Notes: generated from the sequence alone by a model not told the origin. Positions 8,674 through 17,296 are shown, counted from the stretch's first letter. The stretch: 34,222 bases of DNA from Chthonomonas calidirosea (GCA_020722705.1 DYKI01000016.1:1-34222); one strand, 5' to 3'. A program made the numbers and translations.

Positions 8674-9807
8674 TTAGCGACGATTGATGGGAATGTAGGT
8701 GAGATCGGTTGGACCAATGTACTGTGCTCGGGGCCGGATGAGCCGGTTGTTGGACCACTGCTCCAGGATGTGGGCCGTCCAGCCCACGATCCGACTGATC
8801 GCGAATATCGGCGTGAACAGCTCAATCGGGATATCCATGGCCGAGTAGCAGATGCCGGACCAGAGGTCAACATTGGGAAACACGTGGGTGCGCTCGCGCA
8901 TGACCCTCTCAACCTCGCAGCCGATCTCGAAGAGCCGAGTGTCGCCGGCCTGTTTGGTAACAGAGCGCGCATACTCCTTCAGGATGACCGCGCGAGGATC
9001 ATCGGTTCGGTAAACGCGATGTCCAAAGCCAGGCACCTTCTTGCGCGATGCGAGCGCACGGCCTATCCATTCCTCGGCTTTCGAGGGATCGCCGATCTCA
9101 CGGAACATGGCAACAGCCTGCTCGTTTGCCCCGCCATGAAGTGGCCCCTTGAGAGCGCCGATCGCAGCCGTGACGGCCGAATACATGTCGGACATAGTTG
9201 CGGCCACAACGCGCGCCGCAAAGGTTGACGCGTTGAGTTCGTGGTCGGCGTGAAGTATCAGCGCCACGTCGAAAGCCGTCACCATCACCGGATCGGGGTC
9301 CGTTCCGAACAGCGTGTAGAGGAAGTTGTGCGCGATGCTGCGTCCGGGCACCGGCTGGAGCGGCTCCAAACCATTTCGCAGCCGTTCATGGGCCGTGACC
9401 AGCAGAGGCAACCGCTCGGTGATGCGAATCGCCTTGCGAAGGCAGGCATCGAGACCGGTGTTTCCGCTGTCCGGATCCCAATGCCCGAGCGACGAGATCG
9501 CCGTGCGAAGCACCTCCATCGGCGTGGCGGCCTTCGGAAACATCCGCAGGATCATCGCCGTCTCGATCGGCAGCCGCATCGAACCGGTGAACGTATCGAG
9601 GAACGCGTCAAACTCAATGCGTCCCGGCAGCCGCCCATACCAGAGAAGATAGGCTACCTCCTCGAACGTCGAGCTCTCCGCGAGCTGCGCTACGTCGTAG
9701 CCGCGGTACACGAGCCGCCCGTTTGGTCCGTCCACGAAGCAGATTGCGCTCTCACCGGCTATGACATCCTCGAGGCCGCCCCCGCCCTTCGCTTGCTTCT
9801 CTGACAT
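8674..9807 (-). CDS. gltA: Citrate synthase
   Basis: This enzyme condenses acetyl-CoA with oxaloacetate to citrate, entering the TCA cycle. With the start at 9807 the protein has 377 residues, like the shorter type II enzymes of Gram-positive bacteria. The catalytic residues are H224 (GPLHGGANE), H263 (FGHRVY) and D314 (NVDLWSG). The reading frame stays open upstream to 10602, but that extension is antisense to tilS and has no family similarity. ATG 9807 has GGAGGGG 3 bases upstream; a second ATG four codons earlier (MEGL) is a less likely alternative. It is divergent from tilS, with both start regions sharing 57 bases. Confidence 0.96.
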   Translation of the reverse strand: MSEKQAKGGGGLEDVIAGESAICFVDGPNGRLVYRGYDVAQLAESSTFEEVAYLLWYGRLPGRIEFDAFLDTFTGSMRLPIETAMILRMFPKAATPMEVLRTAISSLGHWDPDSGNTGLDACLRKAIRITERLPLLVTAHERLRNGLEPLQPVPGRSIAHNFLYTLFGTDPDPVMVTAFDVALILHADHELNASTFAARVVAATMSDMYSAVTAAIGALKGPLHGGANEQAVAMFREIGDPSKAEEWIGRALASRKKVPGFGHRVYRTDDPRAVILKEYARSVTKQAGDTRLFEIGCEVERVMRERTHVFPNVDLWSGICYSAMDIPIELFTPIFAISRIVGWTAHILEQWSNNRLIRPRAQYIGPTDLTYIPINRR

Positions 9808-9828
9808 CAACCCCTCCATCTCTCCGCC

Positions 9829-9858
9829 TTGACAGTACGGCGATCCTAAACCGATAAT
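9829..9858 (+). promoter_or_regulatory. Promoter of tilS, predicting a leaderless mRNA
   Basis: There is a perfect -35 TTGACA (9829-9834), an 18-base spacer and GATAAT (9853-9858). The ATG of tilS begins 6 bases after the -10 box, about where transcription should start, and no ribosome binding site exists between them. The mRNA is therefore predicted to begin at or within a base or two of the start codon. Confidence 0.75.
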
Positions 9859-9864
9859 ACCCGC

Positions 9865-11289
9865 ATGTCTGACCCGCTCCTTGCAGCACTGCGATCCGCC
9901 ATTGCGGTCCACGGCTTGTTTTCGCACGGGCAAACCCTGGTCGTCGGGCTCTCGGGCGGGCAGGACTCGTGCGCGCTTGTGCATGCTCTCGCATGCCTTC
10001 GCGGTGAGCTGGATCTCCGGCTTCATGCTGCGCATCTGAACCACATGCTTCGAGGACGGGCTTCGGATGGGGATGAGCGCTTCGTTGCTGACCTGGCGCA
10101 CGCCCTGTCCATTCCGCTGATCATCCGCCACGCCGATATCGGGTCGGCTGCCGTGCGCACCAGGCGTTCCACACAGGAAGCGGCCCGCATCGAGCGGCGC
10201 CAGTTCCTGGAACGATGCGCTGTCGAGGTCGGAGCCGACGCCATCGCCCTCGCTCACACTGCCGATGACCGGGTCGAGACGGTTTTGCTGAACGTCTTTC
10301 GAGGCACCGGTGTCCGGGGTCTGGCTGCCATGCCGTGGCGCGACGGCAAGATCGTCCGGCCATTGCTTGCGGTCACGCGTGCCATGACCGGCGCCTACTG
10401 CCGCAGAGCGGCCATCTCGCCCCGGCTTGACGCGTCGAATCGGTCCGTCCACTATCGCCGTAACTGGCTCAGGCACGAGCTGATACCCATGGTTGAGGCT
10501 CGCATCAACCCGCAGGTCAAGAAGGCCATCCTCGACCTTGCCGACATGGCATCCGCAGAGACCGCATACCTTGACGCGGAATGCACGCGCGCCATTGAGC
10601 AAATGGCTCGTCCGAACGCATCAGGGGGCCTGGACATCCAATCGGAGGATTACTGCCGCATTGCCCCTGCTCTGCGGACGCACCTGATACGGGGCCTGAT
10701 CGCGCGCCTCGCCGGTTCCGACGCCGACATCACACGCCGTGATGTGGTCCGTATAGACAACGCGCTGCTGACGGGACACAAGGCCAGTTGGATGCTTGCG
10801 GGACGCGTCGTGGTCACCACCGGGCCGCAACTCACGATCCAACCCATAGCCTGGCCTGCCGAGCCGGTCCCGTTCGAGGTTACGCTCCCGAACGACGGTG
10901 ATACCGCTGTCCCCGGACGTCGAGGAACGGTCAGGGTAGCCCTGGAGACGCTCGACTCGATCCCGCAGGGGGAGGGACGGCGTCCTCGCCGTCCGGGATA
11001 CGTGGTTCACGTACCGGTGGAAGCCGTTGATCCTCCTCTCGTCCTTCGCAGCGTCCGAGATGGCGATCGGATGCAGCCCCTCGGCATGACCGGTCACAAG
11101 AAGATTCGCGACCATCTGCGCGACGCGGGCATACCCCCCATCGTGAGACCGAAGGCGCTAGTGGTCTGCGACCGCCGGGGGATCCTCTGGGTGCCAGGGC
11201 TGGCGGCCGACGAGCGGGCACGCATCAAATCGGTTCCGACAGTCGTCTACCGCATAGAACTGCTGACGGAGCCGGAGCAAACCACGTAG
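9865..11289 (+). CDS. tilS: tRNA(Ile)-lysidine synthetase
   Basis: TilS converts C34 of the CAU-anticodon tRNA-Ile to lysidine using lysine and ATP, so that it reads AUA instead of AUG. The PP-loop SGGQDS is at 30-35 and the second conserved block HTADDRVET at 131-139. A middle substrate-binding region follows, and the TilS C-terminal domain runs from about 390 (PLGMTGHKKIRDHL near 405-418). The 474-residue length is usual. Residues 369-377 (GEGRRPRRP) are encoded by a copy of the palindromic repeat found elsewhere in the window, just before the C-terminal domain. ftsH follows 55 bases later, the classic tilS-ftsH pairing but without the hpt gene often found between them. Confidence 0.96.
   Translation: MSDPLLAALRSAIAVHGLFSHGQTLVVGLSGGQDSCALVHALACLRGELDLRLHAAHLNHMLRGRASDGDERFVADLAHALSIPLIIRHADIGSAAVRTRRSTQEAARIERRQFLERCAVEVGADAIALAHTADDRVETVLLNVFRGTGVRGLAAMPWRDGKIVRPLLAVTRAMTGAYCRRAAISPRLDASNRSVHYRRNWLRHELIPMVEARINPQVKKAILDLADMASAETAYLDAECTRAIEQMARPNASGGLDIQSEDYCRIAPALRTHLIRGLIARLAGSDADITRRDVVRIDNALLTGHKASWMLAGRVVVTTGPQLTIQPIAWPAEPVPFEVTLPNDGDTAVPGRRGTVRVALETLDSIPQGEGRRPRRPGYVVHVPVEAVDPPLVLRSVRDGDRMQPLGMTGHKKIRDHLRDAGIPPIVRPKALVVCDRRGILWVPGLAADERARIKSVPTVVYRIELLTEPEQTT
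10971..10996. repeat. Palindromic repeat copy inside the tilS reading frame
   Basis: The stem GGACGGCG (10975-10982) pairs with CGCCGTCC (10987-10994) around loop TCCT. It matches the copy at 101-126 base for base over 26 bases. It is read in tilS as a short arginine/proline-rich stretch and keeps the frame open. Confidence 0.85.
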
Positions 11290-11344
11290 AGAGGAGTGTG
11301 TCATACTGTTTCGGGACGCATCAGCGTTCATCGGAGGCTGATTT

Positions 11345-13309
11345 GTGAACAACAGAGCACTCAAGCTCATCATGACTGCCGCCTTCATTGCGATGCTGCT
11401 GTTCATCTTCCAGCGGCGCAACATTGGCGGATTCGGCGACTCGAACAAGCCTCTCACGTATTCGCTGTTCATCGAGCAGATCGAGTCCCACAACGTCCGT
11501 CGTGGGAAGCTGTCCAAGGACACGTTCACTGGTGAGTACATTCGTAAGCCGCCGGCCATCGAGTCGGACACGTTCACAGTCAACCTGCCGGCGTCGCCCG
11601 AGGCTCTGAGCCGCCTGGAGCAGATGCTGCTCGACAACAAGGTCCCGTTCGAGTACTCTCGACCGATACTATCCGAGTTCACCACGGGGATACTGTTCTC
11701 CGTGCTGCTTCCGGTAGCATTCATCGGCTTCCTCTGGTTCCTCTTCCTGCGTCAGGCCCAGAGCGGCGGCAATCAGGCGATATCGTTCGGGCGTTCGCGC
11801 GCCAAACAGGTTTCGCAGTCCGTGCCGAAGATTACGTTCGAGGACGTCGCAGGGGCAGATGAGGCGAAAGAGGAGCTCCGGGAAGTTGTCGAGTTCCTGA
11901 AGGACGCTAAGAAGTTCCAGGCCGTCGGGGCGAAGATACCGCGAGGGGTTCTGCTGCTGGGGCCTCCCGGATGCGGCAAGACGCTGCTGTCGCGCGCCGT
12001 GGCCGGCGAGGCCGGCGTGCCGTTTTTCCATATTTCCGGCTCGGACTTCGTAGAGATGTTCGTAGGCGTCGGCGCAAGCCGTGTGCGCGACCTATTCGAA
12101 ACTGCCAAAGCTCACCGCCCGTCCCTCGTGTTCATTGACGAGATTGATGCCGTCGGGCGTCAGAGGGGCGCCGGACTCGGCGGCGGTCACGACGAGCGGG
12201 AGCAGACACTGAACCAGCTCCTCGTTGAGATGGACGGCTTCGACCCGAATGCGGGCGTTATCCTGATCGCCGCGACAAACAGGCCCGATGTTCTGGACCC
12301 GGCTCTGTTGCGCCCCGGTCGGTTTGACCGCAGGGTCGTTGTTGACGCGCCCGACGTTCGCGGAAGGCGGGAGATACTGAGGGTCCATCTCCGTGGCAAA
12401 CCCCTCGACTTCGATGCCAACGAGGAGGAGCGCGAGAAGGTCATCGAAGGTATCGCTCAGCGGACGCCAGGGTTCACGGGCGCCGACATCGCCAATCTCG
12501 TCAACGAAGCCGCCATTCTCGCTGCGCGACGCAACCGAGCCCGGATATCCATCGCTGAGTTCAACGAGTCCATTGACCGCGTCGTCATGGGGCCTGAGCG
12601 CAAGAGCCGCGTCCTGACACCGGAGACGCGCAAACGGACGGCATACCATGAGGCCGGCCATGCCATCGTAGGCGAGCTCATCCCCGATGCACACCCGGTG
12701 ACGAAGGTGAGCATCCTCCCGCGCGGCATGGCCCTCGGGTACACAATCGCCATGCCGGTTGAGGACCGGTATACCCAACGTCAATCCGAGCTGGAGGGCA
12801 GCATTGCCGTGCTGATGGCAGGGCGCGCCGCAGAGATGCTCATCTACGGCGATATGGACACCGGAGCCGCAAACGATCTGGACCGCTCCACCGACATGGC
12901 AAGAGCCATGGTCTGTGAATACGGAATGAGTGAGAAGCTCGGCCCTCTTCGTTTGGGCCGACGGCATGGCAACCCGTTCCTCGGGCGGGACATCATGGAG
13001 GACCGGGACTACTCGGAGGAAGTTGCACGGACGATTGACTCCGAGGTTCGCGCGATCATCGAGCGCAACTATGACCGGGCCATGGACATACTGGTTCAGC
13101 ATCGGGAGCAGTTGGAACGTGTCGTCGAACGCCTCATGGATAAGGAATCGATCGAGCGGGACGAGTTTCTGGCGGTCATGGCCGGGAAGCCCTGGCCCCC
13201 GCAGGATCGTGCAGCCATCCCTCCGTCAGACACGGTCGCCGGCGCCGACACCGACGAGAACGTACATCGAGCCGACGCCACACTCCGCCCAGCAGCCGAC
13301 GCCGCCTGA
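11345..13309 (+). CDS. ftsH: ATP-dependent membrane zinc metalloprotease FtsH
   Basis: This is a hexameric AAA+ protease of the inner membrane that degrades misfolded and regulatory membrane and soluble proteins. Two transmembrane helices at about 8-23 and 112-136 flank a small external domain. The AAA module has Walker A GPPGCGKT (206-213), Walker B FIDEID (263-268) and the second region of homology near 311-330. The M41 protease has HEAGH (435-439), with D511 as the probable third zinc ligand. The start is GTG with GGAGG 7 bases upstream. The Walker A cysteine at 210 replaces the threonine usual in FtsH. The C-terminal 35 residues are a disordered tail. It closes a tilS-ftsH pair and faces the beta-propeller gene across a composite repeat. 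Confidence 0.97.
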   Translation: MNNRALKLIMTAAFIAMLLFIFQRRNIGGFGDSNKPLTYSLFIEQIESHNVRRGKLSKDTFTGEYIRKPPAIESDTFTVNLPASPEALSRLEQMLLDNKVPFEYSRPILSEFTTGILFSVLLPVAFIGFLWFLFLRQAQSGGNQAISFGRSRAKQVSQSVPKITFEDVAGADEAKEELREVVEFLKDAKKFQAVGAKIPRGVLLLGPPGCGKTLLSRAVAGEAGVPFFHISGSDFVEMFVGVGASRVRDLFETAKAHRPSLVFIDEIDAVGRQRGAGLGGGHDEREQTLNQLLVEMDGFDPNAGVILIAATNRPDVLDPALLRPGRFDRRVVVDAPDVRGRREILRVHLRGKPLDFDANEEEREKVIEGIAQRTPGFTGADIANLVNEAAILAARRNRARISIAEFNESIDRVVMGPERKSRVLTPETRKRTAYHEAGHAIVGELIPDAHPVTKVSILPRGMALGYTIAMPVEDRYTQRQSELEGSIAVLMAGRAAEMLIYGDMDTGAANDLDRSTDMARAMVCEYGMSEKLGPLRLGRRHGNPFLGRDIMEDRDYSEEVARTIDSEVRAIIERNYDRAMDILVQHREQLERVVERLMDKESIERDEFLAVMAGKPWPPQDRAAIPPSDTVAGADTDENVHRADATLRPAADAA

Positions 13310-13315
13310 TCCCAG

Positions 13316-13404
13316 GGAGGGATGGCGTCCCAGCCGTCCGCAGCAGCGGTCATCGAGGACGATGCCCCTCCCAATGCGTTGCGGACGGCGTCCCCGCCGT
13401 CCGC
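13316..13404. repeat. Composite palindromic element between ftsH and the beta-propeller gene
   Basis: This is the second complete three-hairpin composite. Hairpin one lies in 13320-13339, with a G:T pair and one mismatch at the stem end. Hairpin two has 13348-13355 with 13360-13367, loop AGGA and one mismatch. Hairpin three has a 10-bp perfect stem 13381-13390 with 13395-13404 and loop TCCC. The 33 bases after the first palindrome match the composite at 41-126 at 27 positions. The element fills the whole gap between two convergent genes: it begins 6 bases after the ftsH stop and ends directly against the stop codon of the facing gene. Confidence 0.85.
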
Positions 13405-14712
13405 TTACTCACGCCCCCATACGCGCGCCCGCAGCGTCGTGTGACGATCGTCCTCCGAGGCAGGACCGATGGTGACAATGGCGCCGTCCTCGCGCCGGAA
13501 GTCCCAATCATCGGCTTCCAGCCGACAGATGCGACGAACTGCGGCCGGGCGTTGGAGGCCGACTGCTGAAGGCTGAGGCTTCAGCACCACTGCCTCCATC
13601 ACGTTATCGCGGTACCGCACCGCACCGATCAGGCCCGATCTGAGACCGATCGGCGCGCCGTAACCCCAGCCATCATCAGGCGAAACACGCACAGGGAGGG
13701 ACGGCGTCCCCGCCGTCCGCATCGCCCGTTCCGATCGCGGCTGCGGTGCGACACGCCAGATGCTGTAACGCGACCGATCATTGGCATCAGGTGTCAGAGC
13801 AAAGTAGAGTTCAGATCCGTCAAGCGACCACGCCACGCCGGTGATGTAGGGCTGGACTGCCTTGCCGATCCACCGCGCTGCATCGGTCGGGCACAAGCGC
13901 GTGTACTCTTGGGCAGTGACGGTTACGATCCGACCGGCATTGCGCCCTCCGGGTTCAGACAAACGAAGAACCGCGACGCGTGAGGCATGGGGGCCCCTTA
14001 CGATGCCTTCCGCATATGCAAGGCGGCGTCCGTACGGCGCCCATGCAGGCCAATCGGTGTCTCGACGATCGTCGAGTAGCTCGCCTGATTCATCGTGAGG
14101 CCTCCTTCCCAGGACGTCAACGAGTACGCGACTGTGGTCCATCGGTCCGCGGGCCACGGCGACGGCAGCATGCCCGTCGGCAGAGAGCGATGCCGAACGA
14201 TACGTGAGCGCATGCCCTTTATACGGATCAGCCTGGACAAACAGCCCGTCGGAGTGCCCCCCGCGCAGATCGAAGCGCCAAATCGCGTTTCCGGGCAAGC
14301 GGTCACCCGCCGGCGATGTGAACCACGCCCCTCGCGGGAAGGTTAGAAACGAACCGTCATCCGACCATGACGGCGCATCGGGTGCTGCGAACCCGAATCG
14401 GCCCGTCGCCGGCGGCTGATCGGGGTTGACCAGCTCAGGATTGGTCAGGCGGCAGACACGTGACAGATCCGCAGGCGTCACGCAGAGGCAGATGTGCCCC
14501 GAGTCGTGCAAGCGCAGGAATGCAATCCGGGTGCCGTCATGTGACCATCTGGGAGCGACATCACGAAACCTCCGCGATATCGAGCGTGCGCGCACGGACG
14601 GCTTCGCGGATGCCCTCAGCAACTGCCCGACGAACCAGCGGACGCACACCAACGACACCACAAGGGCGGCGACAATGACCAGACGTCTGCGGGTGCGCAG
14701 GCCCAGACTCAC
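13405..14712 (-). CDS. Membrane-anchored TolB/PD40-like beta-propeller protein
   Basis: The 435 residues start with an arginine-rich stretch and one hydrophobic helix (about 10-29), an N-terminal signal anchor that should place the rest outside the membrane. The body has PD40/TolB-type repeat signatures: WSHDGTRIAFLR near 55-66, then PSWSDDGSFLTF, PAWAPYGRRLAYA and AWSLDGSELYFAL, consistent with a six- or seven-bladed propeller. No catalytic domain follows, so binding or scaffolding is more likely than peptidase activity. The GTG start overlaps the fumarase stop by 4 bases. A palindromic repeat copy encodes residues about 331-340, in what should be a loop between blades. The function is unknown. 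Confidence 0.82.
   Translation of the reverse strand: MSLGLRTRRRLVIVAALVVSLVCVRWFVGQLLRASAKPSVRARSISRRFRDVAPRWSHDGTRIAFLRLHDSGHICLCVTPADLSRVCRLTNPELVNPDQPPATGRFGFAAPDAPSWSDDGSFLTFPRGAWFTSPAGDRLPGNAIWRFDLRGGHSDGLFVQADPYKGHALTYRSASLSADGHAAVAVARGPMDHSRVLVDVLGRRPHDESGELLDDRRDTDWPAWAPYGRRLAYAEGIVRGPHASRVAVLRLSEPGGRNAGRIVTVTAQEYTRLCPTDAARWIGKAVQPYITGVAWSLDGSELYFALTPDANDRSRYSIWRVAPQPRSERAMRTAGTPSLPVRVSPDDGWGYGAPIGLRSGLIGAVRYRDNVMEAVVLKPQPSAVGLQRPAAVRRICRLEADDWDFRREDGAIVTIGPASEDDRHTTLRARVWGRE
13695..13720. repeat. Palindromic repeat copy inside the beta-propeller reading frame
   Basis: The stem GGACGGCG (13699-13706) pairs with CGCCGTCC (13711-13718) around loop TCCC, with the same GGAGG flank as other copies. 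It is read on the minus strand, in the opposite sense to the tilS copy, as roughly RTAGTPSLP, and keeps the frame open. Confidence 0.85.
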
Positions 14713-16226
14713 GTTCCCTTTAGTGATCGAAGACGCTCAGCCGACATTGCTTCGACGTCGCGGTGCAGGCTGTTGCCATGGGCGTCCATCGTTACGATTG
14801 CAGGGAAGGCGTCAACTCGAAACTCCCACATGGCCTCGGGTACTCCGAACTCCTCCAGAAGGTACACGTTCTGGACGTCAACAATCCGCTCGGCATAGTA
14901 CGCCGCAGCTCCACCGATCGCGTTCAGGTATACGGCCCCCACCTCCTGGAGGGCGCGAAGGGTCGCCTCCCCCATCCCGCCCTTTCCACATACGGCCCGG
15001 GCTCCGGTTTTCCGAAGCACGTCCGCCTCGTAGGGTTCCTCACGGATCGAGGTGGTCGGACCTGCGGCGCGAACGCTCCATCGGCCATCCTCACCCTTGA
15101 TGACGACCGGACCGCAGTGGTAGATGAGCGCTCCCTGCAGATCTGCCGGCGGCTCGTTGGCCATCAGGTGCTTGTGCATGGCATCGCGCGCGGTATGGAC
15201 CAGACCCGTGACCAGCACGAAGTCGCCTGCCTTAAGGCTCCGCACGTCGGCCTCCGACAGCGGTGTTCGGAGATGGCGGACGCGATCAGGGTGTGTCTCC
15301 ACAACCTGCGAGGCCAACGACACCGGTTCCTCTGCTCTGAAGCGCCACTCGAGGATACTGCCTTGAACCGGATCGAGCAATACCCCGAGGCGGCGGTAGG
15401 CCCAGCAGTTGTACGCAATCGTTACAAAATAGCTTGCAGGCACCCTGTTCAGCGCACCGATCTTGCACCCAAGCAGCGTAACGTTGCCTCCAAAGCCCAT
15501 GGTCCCGATGCCGAGCCGGTCGGCATTGGCCATCACGCGGCGCTCAAGCTCGCCCAGGACAGAATCCGGATTGGTGTCGGACACTGAACGCAGCAACTGC
15601 CGCTTGGCTTCAGCGTAACCTTCTGCCCTATCGCTGCCCACGCACACTCCGATGAAACCCGCACTGCAGCCATGCCCCTGTGCCCGGTGGAGCGCATCCA
15701 TGATGCACGCGTACACCCCATCCAGGTCGCGGTCCGCACGTCCCATTTCGGGAAGCTGGCAGGGCAGTGAGTACTGGGCACTCTGGTTCTCACATCCCCC
15801 GCCCTTCAGCAGAAGCATCACTTCGACATTGGGCCGATCCTCCTGCTCGAAGTGAAGGACCGGTGTCCCTGGCCCCAGGTTCAGGCCTGCGTTGCGGCCG
15901 GTGACGCTGTCCACGGAGTTGGGCCTGAGAACGCCCATGCGGGTTGCCGTCGCGACCGCCTCGTGAATGCTCCTCGTAATCGCACCCGTGTCATAGCCTC
16001 TCGGCGTGCGAATCCAGAATGTCGGCATGCCGGTGTCCTGACAGATGGGAACGCGATTCAGGCGCGCCTTGTCAACATTCCGGCAGATGATGTCAACCGC
16101 CAACTTGGACAGCGATCCATCGGGTTCCCGTTCGCGCCATGCGGTCGCGGCATCGCGAACGTCATCGGGCAGGTTGGTTGCCGTCTCGATGACCAGTTGA
16201 AGGAGAGCAGAGTCCAGCTCGCTCAC
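14709..16226 (-). CDS. fumA: Class I fumarate hydratase (fused alpha and beta domains)
   Basis: This oxygen-sensitive [4Fe-4S] enzyme interconverts fumarate and malate. The 505 residues combine the alpha-type domain (about 1-290) and the beta-type domain (about 305-500) that are separate subunits in many bacteria. The likely cluster cysteines are C62 (PICQDTG), C145 (GGGCENQS) and C187 (GHGCSAG). Conserved beta-domain blocks include YHCGPVV, AAGPTTSIREEPYE and CGKGGMG. The start is GTG with GGAGG 7 bases upstream. It overlaps the PseG-like gene before it and the propeller gene after it by 4 bases each (GTGA), so the three genes are translationally coupled. A related tartrate dehydratase is possible but less likely for the fused form. 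Confidence 0.92.
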   Translation of the reverse strand: MSELDSALLQLVIETATNLPDDVRDAATAWREREPDGSLSKLAVDIICRNVDKARLNRVPICQDTGMPTFWIRTPRGYDTGAITRSIHEAVATATRMGVLRPNSVDSVTGRNAGLNLGPGTPVLHFEQEDRPNVEVMLLLKGGGCENQSAQYSLPCQLPEMGRADRDLDGVYACIMDALHRAQGHGCSAGFIGVCVGSDRAEGYAEAKRQLLRSVSDTNPDSVLGELERRVMANADRLGIGTMGFGGNVTLLGCKIGALNRVPASYFVTIAYNCWAYRRLGVLLDPVQGSILEWRFRAEEPVSLASQVVETHPDRVRHLRTPLSEADVRSLKAGDFVLVTGLVHTARDAMHKHLMANEPPADLQGALIYHCGPVVIKGEDGRWSVRAAGPTTSIREEPYEADVLRKTGARAVCGKGGMGEATLRALQEVGAVYLNAIGGAAAYYAERIVDVQNVYLLEEFGVPEAMWEFRVDAFPAIVTMDAHGNSLHRDVEAMSAERLRSLKGT

Positions 16227-17296
16227 GGGCGTTCCTCCATTCCTGTGCGTCGCACGGCCACGTTCGCGATGGCGCGAGCCGTGCGCTCTGTACCCATCCC
16301 GTCCACAAGGGACGGGCCGATTGAGGCCATGTCCTGGCGTCTCTGACGGTCACCGATAAGCCGTGCCAGAGCCGCTCCGATCTCATGCACCGACGCTCGC
16401 ACTCCGTCGCCGACCGTGTCCATAGCTCCGCGCGTGTGAAACCACTCAGCCAGTTCCGACTGATGGTCAATCGGCTGACAGACGGCCAGCGAGGGAGCGC
16501 CGACACAGCAAGCCTCATGCATGGTGAGACCGCCCGCAACGACCGCGACATCGGCACCGATCAAAAGGTCACGCAGCGACGGCACCTGCGGAAGGACCGT
16601 CGCGGCCCAAGAAGCCGAGCCGATCATATCGAACAGCTCGCGCCCATGAACGGCACCGACGCCGCACACGAAGATCACCTCACCGATGCCCGGAACTTCC
16701 TCCATCGCGTGGGCTACCTTGAGCGCAAGACCCGAGCTGTCTGCGCCGCCGAGAGTAACCAGCACCTTGCAGGGAGGATCGGCACACAAGCGAGGAGGCG
16801 CAGGCGCCGCGTAGCCGGCGTCAAGCGTTGCATATTCGGGCCCCTCCATCAGTTCGACCGTCTCCGGAAGCGCGTCGGGATTCGGCTCACGTACAAGGAT
16901 ATTGATGATGGCATCGGCCTCCCGACGACCGGATCCTCTGTCGTCGAGCGTGACGACGGTCCTTGCGTATTGCCGAACGGCCTCCACCGTGCCTGTCTCG
17001 GTGTCCAGCATGTCAACAACGGCGACATCGTATGCGTCGCGGGACGCCACGGAGGCCAGTCCGCTCGGATCGAACCGCGGTTTCCCATCATGCGGCGCCG
17101 ATCCGGGAACGCGCTCTACCGTTGCCGACGCCCGTGCCGCCAAATCGGCGCCAACCTCGTCGCCCGACAGGGCGAGAGTCACTTCCCCTATGTCCTGCCC
17201 TCGCCAGATGTGGCTCAGCCGGACGGCTCGCAGAACGTGGCCTGTGCCGATCCGGCGGCTTCCTTCTGCTCGATAGAGGATGCGCAATGGGCTCAT
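16223..17296 (-). CDS. PseG/SpsG-like GT-B sugar-nucleotide protein
   Basis: The 357 residues show the pattern of PseG, the UDP-sugar hydrolase of pseudaminic acid synthesis, and of related GT-B glycosyltransferases. The N-terminal glycine/histidine loop is GTGHVLRA (about 18-25). The C-terminal half has LVTLGGADSSG, a nucleotide-sugar-binding region around LLIGADVAVVAGGLTMHEACCVGAP, and PIDHQSELAEWF. In PseG the N-terminal histidine is catalytic. No other pseudaminic or legionaminic acid genes are nearby; the partners are a fumarase and a propeller protein, so the substrate is uncertain. ATG start, divergent from hemW across 88 bases. A TATACT box on the minus strand (17336-17341) could be its -10 element. 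Confidence 0.75.
   Translation of the reverse strand: MSPLRILYRAEGSRRIGTGHVLRAVRLSHIWRGQDIGEVTLALSGDEVGADLAARASATVERVPGSAPHDGKPRFDPSGLASVASRDAYDVAVVDMLDTETGTVEAVRQYARTVVTLDDRGSGRREADAIINILVREPNPDALPETVELMEGPEYATLDAGYAAPAPPRLCADPPCKVLVTLGGADSSGLALKVAHAMEEVPGIGEVIFVCGVGAVHGRELFDMIGSASWAATVLPQVPSLRDLLIGADVAVVAGGLTMHEACCVGAPSLAVCQPIDHQSELAEWFHTRGAMDTVGDGVRASVHEIGAALARLIGDRQRRQDMASIGPSLVDGMGTERTARAIANVAVRRTGMEERP

Noticed and set aside
9808-10602. A 265-codon N-terminal extension of citrate synthase
   Set aside because: The extension is antisense to tilS, resembles nothing in the family, and the internal ATG at 9807 has a strong ribosome site.
12092-13102. A 336-codon minus-strand open frame
   Set aside because: It is antisense to the AAA and protease domains of ftsH, with no independent support.
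13316-13404. An intrinsic terminator pair for ftsH and the facing gene
   Set aside because: The hairpins are strong but no T-run follows on either strand. A termination role is possible but not supported as a standard rho-independent site.
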